The notes under the pieces: generated by a model
Told to the model about the DNA's origin: nothing
What the model saw: only the letters and a program-made list of their open reading frames with translations
Databases searched by the model: none
Assembly (NCBI RefSeq): GCF_049532905.1
Contig: NZ_CP064032.1
Coordinates: 3,286,001-3,350,000 of the forward strand
DNA from: Dyella_B nitratireducens
GTDB lineage: Bacteria > Pseudomonadota > Gammaproteobacteria > Xanthomonadales > Rhodanobacteraceae
DNA: 64,000 nt
Reading direction: 5' to 3'
Part shown: piece by piece, positions 1 through 9,023 of the stretch
How positions within the stretch are numbered: position 1 is the first letter of the stretch
Layout of the letters: each line of letters begins with the position of its first letter
Position numbers and translations under genes: made by a program

Positions 1-696
1 CCCGACAAGGCCGACTTCCTGGCCCAGGCCAACAACAAGGGCGGTGGCGAGAGCGACAAAACACAGCGGCCATCGCAACCCTTCTCAGGACTCCTACCGC
101 TACCCAGCCAGGGCATCGCGCCCCAACCGGTCACGGCGGCGACGCCCTCGCCGCAACAGGCGACCGATCAACGCATGCTCACCACCACCGGGCAAGCCAA
201 TTTCAGCGTCAACAGCGACAACGCCAAGGACGTGCGCGACACCCCGGACACCGCCACCGCCGATGAAGCGCGCCTGGCCCGAGAAGCCGCGCAACTGGCT
301 GCCGAAGTCCGCCAGCAGTCGCAGGCTTACGCCAAGCGTCCGCACAAGAAATTCATTTCGGCCAACACCAAGGAATATGTGTATGCCGCCTACATGCGCG
401 GCTGGGTGGACCGCATCGAACGCGTGGGCAACCTCAACTATCCGCAGCAGGCCCGCGACCAACACCTGCACGGCGACGTAATCCTCACTGTCGGCTTGAA
501 CCGGGACGGCAGCATCTACAGCATCGACGTCACACAAAGTTCGGGTTACAGCGTCATCGACAAGGCGGCGATCGCGATCGTGAAGTTGTGTGCACCGTTC
601 CCGGCGCTGCCACCGGACAACAAGGAAAAAGTGGACATTCTCTACATCACCCGCACTTGGCAGTTTCAGCCGGGAGATGTGTTGAAGACGCGGTGA
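1..696 (+). CDS. TonB-family energy transducer, C-terminal part (5' end outside window)
   Basis: The reading frame is open from base 1 and starts outside the window. The visible part has a Pro/Gln-rich linker (about residues 20-55), then a helical stretch and a C-terminal TonB-like domain with the family pattern GDVILTVGLNRDGSI, then SSGYSVIDKAAI, ending in a beta-strand with ITRTWQF. TonB C-terminal domains contact the TonB box of outer-membrane receptors and pass on proton-motive-force energy from ExbBD. In Xanthomonadales a tonB-like gene normally lies just upstream of yqgE-ruvX-pyrB, as here, although a minus-strand gene now separates them. The membrane anchor is not visible, so the exact TonB subtype is open. 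Confidence 0.85.
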   Translation, partial: PDKADFLAQANNKGGGESDKTQRPSQPFSGLLPLPSQGIAPQPVTAATPSPQQATDQRMLTTTGQANFSVNSDNAKDVRDTPDTATADEARLAREAAQLAAEVRQQSQAYAKRPHKKFISANTKEYVYAAYMRGWVDRIERVGNLNYPQQARDQHLHGDVILTVGLNRDGSIYSIDVTQSSGYSVIDKAAIAIVKLCAPFPALPPDNKEKVDILYITRTWQFQPGDVLKTR

Positions 697-833
697 GCAA
701 GCAGAGCGGCGTCAAGAAGCACCAGCGGTCTCAAATTGCAAATGCAAGCTTGGAAGAAAACCTGGTGATCTCCGCAGCCATAGCCTTCCAGGTAGTTTTC
801 CAGCCTAAGGTTTAGGCCGCCGGCCATATGAAA

Positions 834-889
834 CCGCCCCGCTTATACCGCGTGTACGGATCAGTGCCGGGGCGGGAGGCAACTCCCGC
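834..889. terminator. Paired hairpins between convergent genes
   Basis: CCGCCCCG (834-841) pairs with CGGGGCGG (868-875), and GCGGGAG (872-878) pairs with CTCCCGC (883-889) around a GCAA loop. The site lies between the converging tonB-like gene and the gene at 901-2460. There is no clear T-run on either strand, so a terminator role is only inferred from position. Confidence 0.3.
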
Positions 890-900
890 GTACCTAGCCC

Positions 901-2460
901 CTACCTAAGATGAGTCGTAAGCCTTGCGTAGCTGTCGGCATTGCCAAAGGGCTCAGGAGAAAATTTGCCATCCAGATTGGCATGTTTATTATCGTTTTGA
1001 TCCAGATAATGATTGTCTTTGGTAAAAGCAGCAATATGCGTAAATTCGTGTGCCATAGTTTCAGTCTGCTTCCACTCTGGCATCGCCGCAAACTGTTCGC
1101 GAGATAAAACAATCTGGCCGGTATTGAGGTCGGCCTGTGCCGACGCACCAGGTCTCACGCTACCGAAATGTACATTTGAGGCCCCTGTTCTTAGGCTTTG
1201 CTCCATGGCATTCACTGTTACGGTGAGCGTGTTTTTGATGGCTGTGAGACCTTCCGGAGTCAATCCATCATCACCATAAACCTCTCGCACGTGCTCGGCA
1301 TCCTTCGGAGATAATGGTTTTTTGCCTGACAAATGGTCATCAATCTTATTGATCGTATTTCTGACCGTTCCGATCGATTTGTTTAACATATTCATAATAT
1401 TCTCCCGGTCGCCCGGGGATTCCGGCCCCACCACCGGCGCCTGCCCGCCTTGAACCTCCTGTCCGCTCGGTGTACCGCCCCCACCCCCGGCACCTCCACC
1501 ACCCCGGGCACGTCCGCCACCCGGCGTACCCTGCGTACCACCACCCCCGGCACCGCCTCTGCCATGTGCACCGCCCCCGGCACCGCCGCTGCCATGCGTA
1601 TCACCGCCCCCGGGGGCTCCGCCACCCTGAGCACCCCCACTACCCTGGAAACCTCCGCCGCCCGAGGTTCTTCCTTTCCCCGGGGATACCGGCATGTCGG
1701 TCAGCTCTCCTCCGCTACCTGTCTTGCCGTGCCGACCGAGAGTCCTAACGGGCCGTCCTGTTCGTGGATCAAGCACATGCCAGGTCATCGTGCGTGGGTC
1801 GAAGCCAACCTGATAGATATCTCCATCCCTCGTCGTGATGAAATAAGCCTCACTTCGATCGCGATGGCGGCGTGTATACAGGCCGTTTTCATCGGGTTGC
1901 AGCTTTTTCCCCGTTTCCGGGTCTTTCAGCTCGTCAGGGTCCATCCGATATTTAGATAAATCCTGCTTGCGTGCCGCTTCAGCAAGTTCGGATTGCAGCT
2001 CTTTCACCGTTTCCGGGTCTTTCAACTTGCCAGGGTCCGCACGATCTTTAGACAAATCCTGGTGGCGTGCCTCTTGAGCAGGTCCAGCCATATCCAGTGC
2101 TTTTTCACGGAGCCTTCCAGCAATATCCGCCGCCCTTTCAAGGAGCCCTGAAAGCCCTGAAGAGAGGCGTGTGTACATTTTATTTCGGTCAGCTTGGTAT
2201 TCCTTTCCGGCTTCCGGGTCTTTCAACCTGTCAGGGGCCTCCCGGTGTTTAGACAAATCCTGGTTGCGCCCCCCTCGACGAAGTCCAGCCATATCCGCCG
2301 CTCCACCTGGGAACCCTGTGGATCGATGAATCTGAACGGGTGGCGGATAGGCGCCATTCGCCCCGTAACCAGCGTTATGTCCATTGGCATAGGGTTGTCC
2401 GTAATTGAGCCCCGCTGGATGGTAAGGCGCAGGCCCTGCGTTGATAGCTTGAACAGACAT
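901..2460 (-). CDS. Putative secreted effector/toxin with triple QDLSK-LKDPE repeats, Gly-rich linker and C-terminal HEFTH metalloprotease-like motif
   Basis: 519 aa; AGAAGG sits 7 nt before the ATG. No signal peptide is visible. A Tyr/Gly/Asn/Pro-rich head (1-60) is followed by three degenerate repeats with core QDLSK then LKDPE (from residues 67, 134 and 166). A module at about 206-240 (YFITTRDGDIYQV, then TWHVLDP) resembles short modules known in large bacterial toxins and effectors. Next come a Gly-rich linker (about 265-335) and a C-terminal domain with HEFTH (471-475), TKDNHYL just after, and NADSY (507-511). HExxH followed by a D/Y-rich loop and an NADxY motif recalls aspzincin (M35-type) zinc peptidases. 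The coding strand is locally AT-richer than its neighbours, and the gene lies against the conserved direction between tonB and yqgE, which suggests acquisition. No secretion system genes are in view; function is inferred, and the peptidase assignment is moderate. Confidence 0.6.
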   Translation of the reverse strand: MSVQAINAGPAPYHPAGLNYGQPYANGHNAGYGANGAYPPPVQIHRSTGFPGGAADMAGLRRGGRNQDLSKHREAPDRLKDPEAGKEYQADRNKMYTRLSSGLSGLLERAADIAGRLREKALDMAGPAQEARHQDLSKDRADPGKLKDPETVKELQSELAEAARKQDLSKYRMDPDELKDPETGKKLQPDENGLYTRRHRDRSEAYFITTRDGDIYQVGFDPRTMTWHVLDPRTGRPVRTLGRHGKTGSGGELTDMPVSPGKGRTSGGGGFQGSGGAQGGGAPGGGDTHGSGGAGGGAHGRGGAGGGGTQGTPGGGRARGGGGAGGGGGTPSGQEVQGGQAPVVGPESPGDRENIMNMLNKSIGTVRNTINKIDDHLSGKKPLSPKDAEHVREVYGDDGLTPEGLTAIKNTLTVTVNAMEQSLRTGASNVHFGSVRPGASAQADLNTGQIVLSREQFAAMPEWKQTETMAHEFTHIAAFTKDNHYLDQNDNKHANLDGKFSPEPFGNADSYARLTTHLR

Positions 2461-2637
2461 ATGGCGACCTTCTGACTAGCTCTTTCAACAGATTTTGCAG
2501 GTCATAGGGCACTATCCCGGTGGTACATACCGACCCCTGGTCCATCAACACTTTTCTTCCCTAGCTGAATCATCCGCTTGGGCGGGTAGACGTAAGGAAG
2601 AAACGAATTTTTGTTGCTTGAGGGTTAGAATGCGGCC

Positions 2638-3207
2638 ATGCCAACCAGCTCGCCCCCGACCCTCGCTGGGCAATTCCTGATCGCCATGCCCAGCCTCACC
2701 GACCCGCCGTTTTCGCGCGGCGTGGCCTTTATCTGCCAGCATGACGAGGACGGTGCCGTAGGCCTGCTGGTCAACCAGCTTTCCGAATACCGCTTCGGCG
2801 ACGTGCTGTCGCAGATGAAGCTCATCTGCAACGACCCGGAACTGATCGACGCGCCGGTGCTGATCGGCGGCCCAGTGCAACAGGAGCGCGGCTTCGTCCT
2901 GCACCGCGAGCACGGTCATTGGGAATCAAGCTACCGCATCAACGGCGATTGGTCCGTCACCACCTCGCGTGACATCCTGGTCGCGATGGCGGCCGGCGAA
3001 GGTCCGCGCCTGGCATTGATGGCGCTGGGTTATTCGGGCTGGGGCGCCGGCCAACTGGAGCAGGAGTTGAAGGACAACACCTGGCTCACCGCCGACGCCA
3101 GCGAGCGGGTGATTTTTCATACGCCGCTGGAAGAACGCTGGAGCGCCGCGGCCGGCCTGGTCGGCATCGATCCGCTGCAACTCCCTGGCTACGCGGGCCA
3201 CGCATGA
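2638..3207 (+). CDS. yqgE: YqgE/AlgH family protein (DUF179)
   Basis: 189 aa, the usual length for the family. It opens with LAGQFLIAMPSL, then FSRGVAFICQHDEDGAVGLL and PVLIGGPVQQERGF, which are the family's conserved blocks. The biochemical function of the family is not established; AlgH in Pseudomonas was named for an effect on alginate transcription. The 3' end overlaps ruvX by 4 bp (ATGA), so the two are probably translationally coupled, as in most gammaproteobacteria. The promoter must lie in the 177-bp space shared with the divergent gene ending at 2460. Confidence 0.95.
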   Translation: MPTSSPPTLAGQFLIAMPSLTDPPFSRGVAFICQHDEDGAVGLLVNQLSEYRFGDVLSQMKLICNDPELIDAPVLIGGPVQQERGFVLHREHGHWESSYRINGDWSVTTSRDILVAMAAGEGPRLALMALGYSGWGAGQLEQELKDNTWLTADASERVIFHTPLEERWSAAAGLVGIDPLQLPGYAGHA

Positions 3208-3626
3208 GTTGCGTGCTCGGCTTCGACGTCGGCAGCAAGCTTATCGGCGTTGCAGTCGGCAATCGCGTCACGGTCAGCGCCCGCGCCATCGCCACCATTG
3301 CCATGCGCGACGACGCACCCGATTGGGCTGCGCTCGATGCGCTACGCAGCGAATGGCTGCCCGACAGCTTCGTGGTAGGTCTGCCACTTACACTGGATGG
3401 CGAAGAACAGGCAGCCAGCAAGCGAGCGCGCCGCTTCGCCGAACGGCTGCGCGAACGCTATCGCATGCCGGTCTCCATGGTCGATGAACGCCATAGTTCC
3501 CTCGAAGCCGCGGAGCGTTTTGCCCACGCACGCGCCGCAGGTTTGAAGCGCCGCCGGGATGCAGTACAGCTCGACGCGGAAGCGGCGGCGGTGATCCTCG
3601 AACGCTGGTTGCACGAAGCCGCATAA
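3204..3626 (+). CDS. ruvX: RuvX/YqgF RNase H-fold nuclease (putative Holliday junction resolvase / 16S rRNA maturation factor)
   Basis: 140 aa. The RNase H-fold opening GFDVGSKLIGVAVGN carries the first catalytic Asp. FVVGLPLTLDG follows, and VDERHSS near residue 95 carries the second acidic site. The family has been implicated both in Holliday junction resolution and in 5' processing of 16S rRNA. It overlaps yqgE by an ATGA and precedes pyrB by 26 bp, a three-gene order kept across Xanthomonadales and pseudomonads. Confidence 0.95.
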   Translation: MSCVLGFDVGSKLIGVAVGNRVTVSARAIATIAMRDDAPDWAALDALRSEWLPDSFVVGLPLTLDGEEQAASKRARRFAERLRERYRMPVSMVDERHSSLEAAERFAHARAAGLKRRRDAVQLDAEAAAVILERWLHEAA

Positions 3627-3652
3627 CAACAACACTTAAAAAGACACTCGCC

Positions 3653-4579
3653 ATGTTCTCACGCCTGCGCCATCTCACCACGCTCGAAAACCTGCCGCGC
3701 GATTGCATCGAGCGCTTGCTGGACCGTGCCATCACCATGCGCGATGCCTGCGCACATGGCACGCGCAAGCTGGATCTGCTCAACGGACGCACCATCCTCA
3801 ATCTGTTCTTCGAACCGTCCACGCGCACGCGCACGTCATTCGAGCTGGCCGCCCGCCGCCTCGGCGCGGACGTGATCAACTTCGACATCGGTTTCTCTTC
3901 CACCGCCAAGGGCGAAGAGCTGTTCGATACCTTGCACACGCTGGAAGCGATGCACCTGGACGCCATCATCGTGCGTCACAAAGTGTCCGGTACGCCAGAT
4001 GAACTGGTGCGTCATGCGATGAGCGGCGTCTCGGTGATCAACGCCGGCGACGGTAATCGCGCGCATCCCACGCAAGGTCTGCTTGATGCACTGACCATCC
4101 GCCAGCATCGGCCGGATTTCAGCCAGCTCACCGTGGTGATCTGCGGCGACGTGAAGCACTCGCGCGTGGCACGCTCCGACGTCCATGCCTTCAGCAAGCT
4201 GGGCGCGAAGGAAATCCGCCTGTGCGGCCCCGCCTCCCTGATGCCCGACCAGCAGGAATTTCCCGCCTGCAAGTTCTACGACAACTTCGACAAAGCGATC
4301 GAAGGCGCCGACGTCGCGATCACGCTGCGCTTGCAGAAAGAACGCATGGCGACCATCGAGCTGCCGGACGAAGCCGCCTATTTCCGCGAATACGGCCTGG
4401 ACGGCCGCCGCCTGGCCATGGCTGCACGCGGTTGCCTGGTGATGCACCCGGGCCCGATCAACCGCGGCATCGAGATTGCGCCGGAAGTGGCGGATGGCCC
4501 GCAGTCACGCATTCTCGAACAGGTGGGCAATGGCGTGTTCGTACGCATGGCCGTGCTGGGCGAGATGCTGGCGCGGTAA
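3653..4579 (+). CDS. pyrB: Aspartate carbamoyltransferase catalytic subunit
   Basis: 308 aa. It catalyses carbamoyl phosphate + aspartate to N-carbamoyl-aspartate, the committed step of pyrimidine synthesis. The carbamoyl-phosphate loop STRTRTSFE lies near residue 53. AHPTQGLLDA and the C-terminal MHPGPINRG are the other diagnostic blocks. No regulatory pyrI follows. Third gene of the yqgE-ruvX-pyrB run; a GTAG-type inverted repeat begins 14 bp after the stop and probably marks the transcript end. Confidence 0.97.
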   Translation: MFSRLRHLTTLENLPRDCIERLLDRAITMRDACAHGTRKLDLLNGRTILNLFFEPSTRTRTSFELAARRLGADVINFDIGFSSTAKGEELFDTLHTLEAMHLDAIIVRHKVSGTPDELVRHAMSGVSVINAGDGNRAHPTQGLLDALTIRQHRPDFSQLTVVICGDVKHSRVARSDVHAFSKLGAKEIRLCGPASLMPDQQEFPACKFYDNFDKAIEGADVAITLRLQKERMATIELPDEAAYFREYGLDGRRLAMAARGCLVMHPGPINRGIEIAPEVADGPQSRILEQVGNGVFVRMAVLGEMLAR

Positions 4580-4593
4580 GGGACCACACTGCC

Positions 4594-4667
4594 GTAGGTT
4601 GGGGTGCAAACCCCAACACTGCCATGTCTGGGTCATTGGCGATGTTGGGGTTTGCACCCCAACCTAC
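4594..4667. repeat. GTAG-headed inverted repeat (REP/BIME-like), copy 1
   Basis: The left arm begins GTAGGTTGGGGTGCAAACCC and the right arm ends with its inverse, CCCCAACCTAC. Each arm also folds on itself (GGGGT-TTGCA-CCCC type), giving two hairpins joined by a unique spacer. Seven copies occur in the window. The GTAG head matches REP sequences mobilised by RAYT transposases in Xanthomonadaceae and Pseudomonas (known class); no RAYT gene is in this window. This copy starts 14 bp past the pyrB stop. Confidence 0.9.
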
Positions 4668-4771
4668 GGCTCGCCGTGCGAAAACACGCTGCAACACGCT
4701 GCAACCACACCGGCAACACGCCAAAACAGGCATAATGCCGCCGTTAAATGACGACACCCCCGGGGAAGAAT

Positions 4772-6535
4772 ATGCGTAGACCCAAGCGCGTGCTGGCGCT
4801 GGCGTTTTCCGGCTTGCTGCTGGCCGCCTGCTCGCACAAAGACAAGGATGCCCCCCTGGCCTTCGTGCCGGCGGATACCCCTTATGTGTTAGCCAATCTG
4901 GATGTGCTGGACGATGAAACGCGCCAGGCCATCCTGACCCAGGTCGACGCGGAATTGCCGGCACAGGTCATGCAGATGAAAACGCAGGCCGACCAGCTCG
5001 CCGACAAAGATCCGGACATGGCGAAGTACCTGCGCACCGTCGCCACCGAATTCGACGGCAAGACGGCCGAACAGGTCATCCAGGAAACCGGCGTCGATCC
5101 CAAGGGCTACATGGCGTTCTATGGCCTGGGCCTGTCGCCCGTCCTGCGCATGCAGTTGGCCGACGCGAAGGCGTTCGAGAGTTTCGTCACCAAGATCCAG
5201 AACGATTACGGCAAGAAGTTCGACGTGGTGACGCTGGGCACGCAGAGCTATCAGCGTTACGTCGCACCGGTTTCGCATTTGCAATTCATCATCGCCATCG
5301 TCGGCAAGCAAGCGGTGCTCGCGTTGCTGCCGCAGGATGCCGCACAGCCGCTGCTACGTCAGGCACTGGGCCTGGATCGCCCAGCGAAGAGCGTGCAGGA
5401 TACCGATCGCCTTACGGACCTCGCCAAGTCCAAGGGTTATGCAAAGTGGGCGGTAGGCGAAGTGGATCTCACGCGCTTGCTGCCGCTGTTCATTGGCGGC
5501 CAGGATCCGCTGGCGCAAGCCTTGCAGAAGATGCGCGCGGAAAACGAATCGTCCAAGACCGGCGAACCGGTGGCGAACATCATGCAGGTGCCGCCCAGCT
5601 GCCAAAGTGAAGCCTCACGTATCGCGGCACGCATGCCGAACATGAGCATGGGCTACACCAAGCTGGATGAAAAACATCGCGACATGCGTTTCGATGTATC
5701 GCTGGCCAGCGATATCGTCAGCGCGTTCAGCGGTTTGAAGGTGGAATTGCCGGGCCTCGGCAGCGACCCCGCAGCGCCGTTCGAACTGAGCCTGGCCTTG
5801 CCGATGCCGCAGTTGCGCGCGTTCTGGAGTGCACAGGCCCAAGCCGTGTCGGACAAGCCGTTCACCTGCCCGATGCTCGACAACCTCAACGACACCTTCA
5901 GCAGCCTGGGTGACAGCATGCAGAAGGCCGCGGTACCGCCGATCGGCGATCTGCTCGGTCTGCATATCGCGCTGGACAGCTACACGCCCAACCCCAACGG
6001 CGGCATGCCGAAGGTGTCCGGCCGCGTGGTGATCGGCACCAACAACCCCGCCGGTCTGCTGGCGATGGCGCAAGTCACCAGCCCCATGCTCAATGGCCTG
6101 AAGCTCACCGGTGACAACAAACCGGTTGCCCTTCCCGCTCAGCTCGCCAATGCGCTGGGGGAGTCGGGATGGGCGGCGATGGGCGCCAAATCGCTGGGCA
6201 TTGCGGTCGGAGCCGGTGAAGATGGCAAGCTGGCCGACACCATGCAGCAGCCTAGCGGCAGCGCCGGTGATCTGATGCGCACGCATCTGGACGGCGACAT
6301 GTATGCCAATTGGATCGATCTGCTGGAACAGCGCGCCGAGGCCGCTGCCGCGACGAACGCCACGTTGAATCCGGACGACTCCGGCGCGCAAAGCGATCCG
6401 AAAGCCGCACTCGCCAGCACAAAGGCGCAGTTCGAAGCGATGAAGTCGGAAGCGGCGCGCATCAAGGCGATCGGCGCGGGTGTGCGGATGGAAGATCAGG
6501 GCTTGGTGATTACCACACACACGGAATTGAAGTAA
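4772..6535 (+). CDS. Large lipoprotein of unknown function
   Basis: 587 aa from this ATG, chosen because GGGGAAG lies just upstream and the signal peptide starts here; an in-frame ATG 24 bp earlier would add eight residues. The N-terminus has a lipoprotein signal peptide with the lipobox LAAC at about residues 17-20, so the protein is probably an outer-membrane or periplasmic lipoprotein. The mature part starts with FVPADTPYVLANLDVLDD, a pattern I recognise only from uncharacterised proteobacterial lipoproteins. No catalytic motif is evident. It follows pyrB but is separated from it by a repeat, and it ends in a strong terminator. Confidence 0.8.
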   Translation: MRRPKRVLALAFSGLLLAACSHKDKDAPLAFVPADTPYVLANLDVLDDETRQAILTQVDAELPAQVMQMKTQADQLADKDPDMAKYLRTVATEFDGKTAEQVIQETGVDPKGYMAFYGLGLSPVLRMQLADAKAFESFVTKIQNDYGKKFDVVTLGTQSYQRYVAPVSHLQFIIAIVGKQAVLALLPQDAAQPLLRQALGLDRPAKSVQDTDRLTDLAKSKGYAKWAVGEVDLTRLLPLFIGGQDPLAQALQKMRAENESSKTGEPVANIMQVPPSCQSEASRIAARMPNMSMGYTKLDEKHRDMRFDVSLASDIVSAFSGLKVELPGLGSDPAAPFELSLALPMPQLRAFWSAQAQAVSDKPFTCPMLDNLNDTFSSLGDSMQKAAVPPIGDLLGLHIALDSYTPNPNGGMPKVSGRVVIGTNNPAGLLAMAQVTSPMLNGLKLTGDNKPVALPAQLANALGESGWAAMGAKSLGIAVGAGEDGKLADTMQQPSGSAGDLMRTHLDGDMYANWIDLLEQRAEAAAATNATLNPDDSGAQSDPKAALASTKAQFEAMKSEAARIKAIGAGVRMEDQGLVITTHTELK

Positions 6536-6557
6536 CAGGGTGTCGGTAAAACCAGTC

Positions 6558-6590
6558 AACAAAAAAGGAGCCGATGGCTCCTTTTTTGTT
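6558..6590 (+). terminator. Rho-independent terminator of the lipoprotein gene
   Basis: AAAAAAGGAGCC, a GAT loop, then GGCTCCTTTTTT, starting about 20 bp after the stop codon. The A-run and T-run make it potentially bidirectional. Confidence 0.9.
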
Positions 6591-6644
6591 GGTGTATTGG
6601 AGCAGCGAACGCAACACTTGCGCCACACATCCTCTTGTTTAGGG

Positions 6645-6750
6645 CGTCATTCCCGCGAAAGCGGAGGCGCTTTTCAACAGCGAATGCTGGTCAATCCATC
6701 TTCGCTTTTGCACCAGAGCAAAATGGATTCCCGCTTTCGCGGGAATGACG
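6645..6750. repeat. Long inverted repeat of the CGTCATTCC family
   Basis: Perfect 20-bp arms, CGTCATTCCCGCGAAAGCGG (6645-6664) and its inverse (6731-6750), enclose about 66 bp. It lies between the convergent lipoprotein gene and pilU. The same CGTCATTCC...GGAATGACG motif forms the core hairpin of the transposon-like elements near 25.8 and 40.4 kb. Confidence 0.85.
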
Positions 6751-6787
6751 GCCCAGCAAGTTGAAGTGCTGCTGCGAGTGTTGACGC

Positions 6788-7957
6788 CTAACGCCGCAGG
6801 AAGCCCCCACCCAACCCATTCTGGTTGCTCTTATCCTCTTCCAGCTCCACCCCTTCCAACCCCTGCGACAAGGTGTGCGCATCGCCACCTTGCGCCAGCT
6901 TGATGCGCAAGCGCACTTCGTTGGCGCTATCGGCGTGACGCAGCGCATCCTCGTAACTGATCTCGCCGGCCTGATACAGCGTCACCAGGCTCTGGTCGAA
7001 GGTCATCATGCCGAGGTTGCCGGATTCCTTCATCACTTCCTTGAGCTTGTGGATTTCGCCCTGACGGATGTAGTCCTGCACCAGCGGCGTGCCCAGCATC
7101 ACCTCCATCGCCACGCGACGCGCCTTGCCGTCGGGCGTAGGAATGAGCTGCTGCGCCACGATGCCCTTGAGGTTCAAGGACAGGTCCATGAACAACTGCT
7201 GGCGGCGGTCTTCCGGGAAGAAGTGCAGGATGCGATCGATCGCCTGGTTCGCGTTGTTGGCGTGCAGCGTACACAAGCACAAGTGACCGGTTTCGGCGAA
7301 GTTGATCGCGAACTCCATCGTTTCGCGCGTACGCACTTCGCCGATCAGGATCACGTCGGGCGCCTGGCGCAACGTGTTCTTCAGCGCGTTTTCCCAGCTG
7401 TCGGTATCGATGCCCAGTTCGCGCTGCGTGATGATGCAGCCTTCGTGCTTGTGCACGTATTCGATCGGGTCTTCGATGGTGATGATGTGCCCGGTGGAAT
7501 TCTGATTGCGGTAACCGACCATCGCCGCCAGCGAGGTCGATTTACCGGTACCGGTCGCACCCACGAAGATAATGATGCCGCGCTTGGTCATCGCCAGCTG
7601 CTTGATGACCGGCGGCAGGCTCAGTTCTTCGATGGTCGGAATCTTCGATTCGATCCGGCGCAACACCATGCCCACGCAGTTGCGCTGGTAGAAGCACGAT
7701 ACGCGGAAACGGCCCACACCCTGCGCGGAAATCGCGAACTGGCATTCGTGCGTCTTTTCGAATTCCTCACGCTGCGCCGGCGTCATGACGTTGATCACCA
7801 TGTCGCGCGATTGCTGCGCGGACAGCGGGCTCTGCGTGATCGGCACCACGCGCCCCTGCACCTTCATCGACGGCGGCACGCCGGCAGTGATGAACAGGTC
7901 CGACGCTTTCTTGTGGACCATCAATTTGAGGAACGAGGTAAAGTCGAATTCGCTCAT
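6788..7957 (-). CDS. pilU: Type IV pilus retraction ATPase PilU
   Basis: 389 aa. PilT-family hexameric ATPase: Walker A GATGTGKST (about 130-140), Asp box ITIEDPIEYVH, Walker B VILIGEVRTRETM, His box CTLHANNANQAIDRI. Works with PilT in pilus retraction and twitching. It is longer than PilT, with the charged C-terminal tail usual for PilU. GGGAG lies about 6 nt before the start. It follows pilT after 28 bp on the same strand, so they are probably one operon. Confidence 0.96.
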   Translation of the reverse strand: MSEFDFTSFLKLMVHKKASDLFITAGVPPSMKVQGRVVPITQSPLSAQQSRDMVINVMTPAQREEFEKTHECQFAISAQGVGRFRVSCFYQRNCVGMVLRRIESKIPTIEELSLPPVIKQLAMTKRGIIIFVGATGTGKSTSLAAMVGYRNQNSTGHIITIEDPIEYVHKHEGCIITQRELGIDTDSWENALKNTLRQAPDVILIGEVRTRETMEFAINFAETGHLCLCTLHANNANQAIDRILHFFPEDRRQQLFMDLSLNLKGIVAQQLIPTPDGKARRVAMEVMLGTPLVQDYIRQGEIHKLKEVMKESGNLGMMTFDQSLVTLYQAGEISYEDALRHADSANEVRLRIKLAQGGDAHTLSQGLEGVELEEDKSNQNGLGGGFLRR

Positions 7958-7985
7958 GGCGCACTCCCGTTGGGACGTCCCTCAA

Positions 7986-9023
7986 TCACTTGAACACTTC
8001 CTTGTTCTTCGCATACCCGATCGCCTGCTGACGCGTGACCAAGCCGCGCTTCACCAGGTCGAGCAGGATCTGGTCCAGGGTCTGCATGCCGTATTGCTGA
8101 CCGGTCTGGATGGAGGAATACATTTGCGCCACCTTGTCCTCGCGGATCAGGTTGCGGATGGCGGGAATGCCCACCATGATCTCGTGCGCAGCGATACGGC
8201 CGCCGCCCACTTTCTTCAGCAGCGTCTGCGAAATCACCGCGCGCAGCGACTCCGACAGCATGGAGCGCACCATCGGTTTTTCACCGGCGGGGAACACGTC
8301 GATGATGCGGTCGATGGTCTTGGCCGCCGAGCTGGTATGCAGCGTGCCGAACACCAGGTGTCCGGTTTCCGCCGCGGTAAGGGCCAAACGGATGGTTTCC
8401 AGGTCGCGCAACTCACCCACCAGGATGTAATCGGGGTCCTCACGCAGCGCAGAGCGCAATGCTTCGTTGAAGCCATGCGTATCGCGATGCACTTCACGCT
8501 GGTTCACCAGGCACTTCTGCGAGGTGTGCACGAATTCGATCGGGTCCTCGACGGTGAGGATGTGGCCGTATTCGTTCTTGTTGATGTGGTCGACCATCGC
8601 CGCCAGCGTGGTCGACTTGCCCGAGCCGGTCGGCCCGGTCACCAGGATCAGGCCTTGCGGCTGCTCGATCAGCTCGCGGAACACCTTGGGACAACCCAGG
8701 TCGTCCAGGGTGAGCACTTCGGAAGGAATGGTACGGAACACCGCGCCCGCACCGCGATTCTGATTGAACGCGTTGACGCGGAAGCGCGCCAGGCCGGGGA
8801 TCTCAAATGAGAAGTCGGTCTCGAAGAATTCTTCGTAATCACGGCGCTGCTTATCCGACATGATGTCGTAGATCAGCGAATGCACTTGCTTGTGGTCCAG
8901 TGCAGGGATGTTGATGCGGCGCACGTCGCCATCCACGCGGATCATCGGCGGCAGGCCCGCCGACAAATGCAAGTCGGAAGCCTTGTTCTTCACCGAGAAG
9001 GCAAGCAGTTCGGCGATATCCAT
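7986..9023 (-). CDS. pilT: Type IV pilus retraction ATPase PilT
   Basis: 345 aa starting MDIAELLAFSVKNKASDLHL, the canonical PilT N-terminus; a 15-residue upstream extension of the open frame is not family-like and was left out. Walker A GPTGSGKST, Asp box TVEDPIEFVH, Walker B YILVGELRDLETI and His box FGTLHTSSAAKTIDRI are all present. It powers depolymerisation of type IV pili. Divergent from proC across a 333-bp intergenic region. Confidence 0.97.
   Translation of the reverse strand: MDIAELLAFSVKNKASDLHLSAGLPPMIRVDGDVRRINIPALDHKQVHSLIYDIMSDKQRRDYEEFFETDFSFEIPGLARFRVNAFNQNRGAGAVFRTIPSEVLTLDDLGCPKVFRELIEQPQGLILVTGPTGSGKSTTLAAMVDHINKNEYGHILTVEDPIEFVHTSQKCLVNQREVHRDTHGFNEALRSALREDPDYILVGELRDLETIRLALTAAETGHLVFGTLHTSSAAKTIDRIIDVFPAGEKPMVRSMLSESLRAVISQTLLKKVGGGRIAAHEIMVGIPAIRNLIREDKVAQMYSSIQTGQQYGMQTLDQILLDLVKRGLVTRQQAIGYAKNKEVFK

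Noticed and set aside
2461..2637. PIP-box (TTCGB-N15/16-TTCGB) upstream of the effector-like gene
   Set aside because: One TTCGT occurs on the minus strand but no second half at the required spacing, so hrp-type regulation is not supported.
6875..7993. 372-codon open frame antisense to pilU
   Set aside because: Shadow frame rich in Arg/His/Asp; pilU on the other strand is a full-length family member.
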